Assembly: GCA_041695045.1 (NCBI GenBank)
Contig: JBGFRR010000059.1
Span: forward strand, 1-31,530
Length of the DNA: 31,530 nt
Reading direction: 5' to 3'
From: JBGFRR01 sp041695045
GTDB taxonomy: Bacteria > Bacteroidota > Ignavibacteria > UBA10030
Part shown: in pieces, positions 29,805 through 31,530 of the stretch
How positions within the stretch are numbered: position 1 is the first letter of the stretch
Layout of the letters: each line of letters begins with the position of its first letter
The notes under the pieces: model-generated
What the model saw: only the letters and a program-made list of their open reading frames with translations
Database searches by the model: none
What the model was told of the DNA's origin: nothing
Program-made: the position numbers and the translations under genes

Positions 29805-30280
29805 GAATCGCCATTTATCCGGGAACATTCGACCCGATCACCAACGGCCATCTCGACATTCTCGAGCGGGCCATCAAGCTCTTCGACCGTGTTATCATTA
29901 CCGTAGCACGGAATCCGGCAAAGGATCCTCTCTTCTCGGAAACGGAACGCCTCGCGATGATCAAGGACGCCGTCCGGAAGTATCCGACTGTCGAAGTTGA
30001 TGTATTCGACGGCCTGTTGGTGGATTACGCAAAAAAGAAAAGAGCAACGGCTATCGTGCGGGGCCTGCGGGCAATTTCGGACTTCGAGTATGAGTTACAG
30101 ATGGCGTTGATGAACCGCAAGTTGGACGAGGACGTGGAAACGGTGTTTTTGATGCCGAACGAGAAGTACACGTATCTCAATTCGAGCATCGTTCGGGAAA
30201 TTGCGCGCTACCATGGGGAGTTCAAGCAGTTCGTTCCCCCTGCTGTTTATCGCGCTCTCAAGAAAAAATTCTCACGTTGA
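29801..30280 (+). CDS. coaD: Pantetheine-phosphate adenylyltransferase
   Basis: CoaD adds AMP to 4'-phosphopantetheine, the penultimate step of CoA synthesis. The 159-residue length is normal. The nucleotidyl-transferase motif YPGTFDPITNGHLDIL has the catalytic histidine at 17; FDGLLVDYAKKKRATAIVRG, LRAISDFEYELQMALMNRKL and the signature LNSSIVREIARYHGEFKQFV match the family. The ATG overlaps the rsmD stop as ATGA, a coupling arrangement. Confidence 0.97.
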   Translation: MRIAIYPGTFDPITNGHLDILERAIKLFDRVIITVARNPAKDPLFSETERLAMIKDAVRKYPTVEVDVFDGLLVDYAKKKRATAIVRGLRAISDFEYELQMALMNRKLDEDVETVFLMPNEKYTYLNSSIVREIARYHGEFKQFVPPAVYRALKKKFSR

Positions 30281-30302
30281 ACGAGTCAAGTATCCCAAAA
30301 TA

Positions 30303-31496
30303 ATGAAATCACTCTCACGCAAAGTCGCCGGCGCTGAAGCGTCCCCCACACTCGCCCTCTCGGCGCTGGCCAAGCAACTCCGTTCGGAAGGTGTTGACGT
30401 CGTCTCGCTCACGGCCGGCGAACCCGACTTCCCCACGCCGGCACACATCAAGGAAGCCGCCAAGAAGGCCATTGACGAAAACTTTACGATGTACACCCAC
30501 AATGCCGGCATTCCGGAGCTCCGCACAGCCATCGTCGAAAAATTCCGCAGGGATAACGGACTGACGTTCGACGTGAACGAGATTCTCGTCTCCAACGGCG
30601 CGAAACACTCGATCTTCAACGCGTTGTGCGCCATCTGCAACCGTGGGGATGAAGTGATTGTCCCGGCGCCGTATTGGGTAAGCTATCCGGAAATCGTTAA
30701 GTTAGTCGATGCGAAACCGGTCATACTCCAGGCCGCAGAGCAGAAGCGGTTCAAGGTCACTCCCGCACAACTCCGAAAAGCCATCACGAAGAAAACCAAA
30801 GCGCTCATCATTTGCTCGCCGTCGAACCCCACGGGCAGCATGTACACCGGCGAGGATCTGCGCGAGATCGCGCACCTCGTCCGCAAGCACAACCTGTATG
30901 TCATCTCAGATGAGATCTACGAGAAGGTGATTTACGACGGCGCCCGGCATGAGAGCATCGGCGCCATCGAGGAGATTCGCGATAACGTCATCACCGTCAA
31001 CGGCGTGTCGAAAGCGTTCTCGATGACCGGCTGGCGCATCGGCTACCTTGGCGCGCGCCGACCGATCGTAGAAGCGGCGGAGAAAGTCCAGAGCCAAACA
31101 ACGTCGAACGCCTCCTCCATTTCACAGCGCGCTGCACTTGCGGCGCTGAACGGCGGGGAAGAAGAAGTCGCCGCCATGCGCGAGGAATTTCTCAAACGCC
31201 GCAACTTCATCCACACTGCCCTTTCGTCCATTCCCGGTGTACGTTGTATCAAACCGGACGGAGCGTTCTACCTCTTTCCCAACGTCAGCAAATTTTTCGG
31301 CAGAACGTACAGGGGCACGACGTTAAAGTCCGGCGACGATGTGGCGACCTACCTTCTGGAAGAAGAACGTGTTGTTGTCGTTCCGGGAAGCGGCTTTGGC
31401 GCGAAGAAGTTCATCCGCCTGTCGTACGCCTGCTCGATGCATGAGCTTGAGAAGGCGGCAGAGCGGTTGAAACGAGGATTTGAGCTCATTCGATGA
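30303..31496 (+). CDS. Class I/II PLP-dependent aminotransferase (aspartate aminotransferase-like)
   Basis: A 397-residue PLP enzyme of fold type I, subgroup with bacterial aspartate aminotransferases. Key elements are SLTAGEPDFPTP, SNGAKHSIFNA, VPAPYWVSYPEI, CSPSNPTGSMYT (Asn-175), ISDEIYEKVIY (Asp-203, Tyr-206), the PLP lysine Lys-237 in VSKAFSMTGWRIGYLG and the substrate-carboxylate arginine in FIRLSYACS. Aspartate or prephenate specificity cannot be told from sequence. I start it at 30303, which gives the family N-terminus (SRKVAGAEASPTLALSALA); an earlier in-frame start at 30201 overlaps coaD. No ribosome site is apparent before the ATG. It lies 22 bases after coaD in the same direction. 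Confidence 0.92.
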   Translation: MKSLSRKVAGAEASPTLALSALAKQLRSEGVDVVSLTAGEPDFPTPAHIKEAAKKAIDENFTMYTHNAGIPELRTAIVEKFRRDNGLTFDVNEILVSNGAKHSIFNALCAICNRGDEVIVPAPYWVSYPEIVKLVDAKPVILQAAEQKRFKVTPAQLRKAITKKTKALIICSPSNPTGSMYTGEDLREIAHLVRKHNLYVISDEIYEKVIYDGARHESIGAIEEIRDNVITVNGVSKAFSMTGWRIGYLGARRPIVEAAEKVQSQTTSNASSISQRAALAALNGGEEEVAAMREEFLKRRNFIHTALSSIPGVRCIKPDGAFYLFPNVSKFFGRTYRGTTLKSGDDVATYLLEEERVVVVPGSGFGAKKFIRLSYACSMHELEKAAERLKRGFELIR

Positions 31497-31530
31497 TGCT
31501 GCACCCTTCTTTCTTTGGTTGACTTTCGCA
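31497..31530. other. Window end, no complete feature
   Basis: The 34 bases after the aminotransferase stop contain TTGACTTT, which may be the -35 box of the next gene, but the window ends before a -10 could be seen. Confidence 0.3.

Overview
This 31.5 kb window reads like a chromosomal segment of a free-living bacterium from the Bacteroidota/Chlorobi side of the tree, most likely an Ignavibacteria- or Kapabacteria-like lineage. The strongest clue is the secreted protein at 8773-9408. It ends in a type IX secretion (T9SS) type A sorting domain with the FELFQNYPNPFNP signature typical of that group. The best promoters are ordinary sigma-70-like boxes (TTGACA/T, 17-18 bp, TAnnnT) rather than the TTTG/TAnnTTTG boxes of Bacteroidetes proper, which fits the Chlorobi/Ignavibacteria side. 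Placement is an inference; there is no rRNA in the window.

Layout. 1-849: a REPIN-like pair of inverted palindromes beside a truncated IS1182-like transposase. 850-2574 (-): YmdB-type phosphoesterase and folD. 2726-5635 (+): two exported M16 peptidases, one with the zinc site and one without. 5655-9408 (+): an accessory block of exported proteins. It holds a gene split by a one-base frame change whose C-terminus looks like a LAS-type (M15-like) metallopeptidase, a protein with a FIMAH-like helical tail, and the T9SS cargo protein. 9447-13945: an HpcH/HpaI aldolase (-), an unusual fusion of a DedA/VTT membrane domain with a PmtA-like methyltransferase (+), an exported amidohydrolase (+) and a SirB1-type protein (+). 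A promoter-plus-start-codon cassette of about 79 bp occurs twice here, once before the fusion gene and once before the amidohydrolase.

14010-18955 (-): ispG, a rhomboid protease, pgk and gap. 18956-19452 has no gene but holds structured inverted repeats. 19453-22766 (-): comF, uvrB and a small unknown gene. A back-to-back promoter pair at 22807-22871 separates that operon from a small lipoprotein gene. carA (-) follows. 24583-31496 (+) is a compact run that may be one operon: hrcA, grpE, dnaJ (no dnaK), a helix-hairpin-helix protein, a small membrane protein, a PilM-like protein, rsmD, coaD and a class I aminotransferase.

Most of the window is core metabolism: C1-folate, glycolysis, isoprenoid, CoA and pyrimidine synthesis, with DNA repair and heat shock. 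Novelty is concentrated at 5.8-13 kb. The best candidates for something undescribed are the VTT-methyltransferase fusion with its duplicated promoter/leader, and the exported gene group containing the split LAS-peptidase-like protein. Nothing in the window establishes a defence or mobile system.
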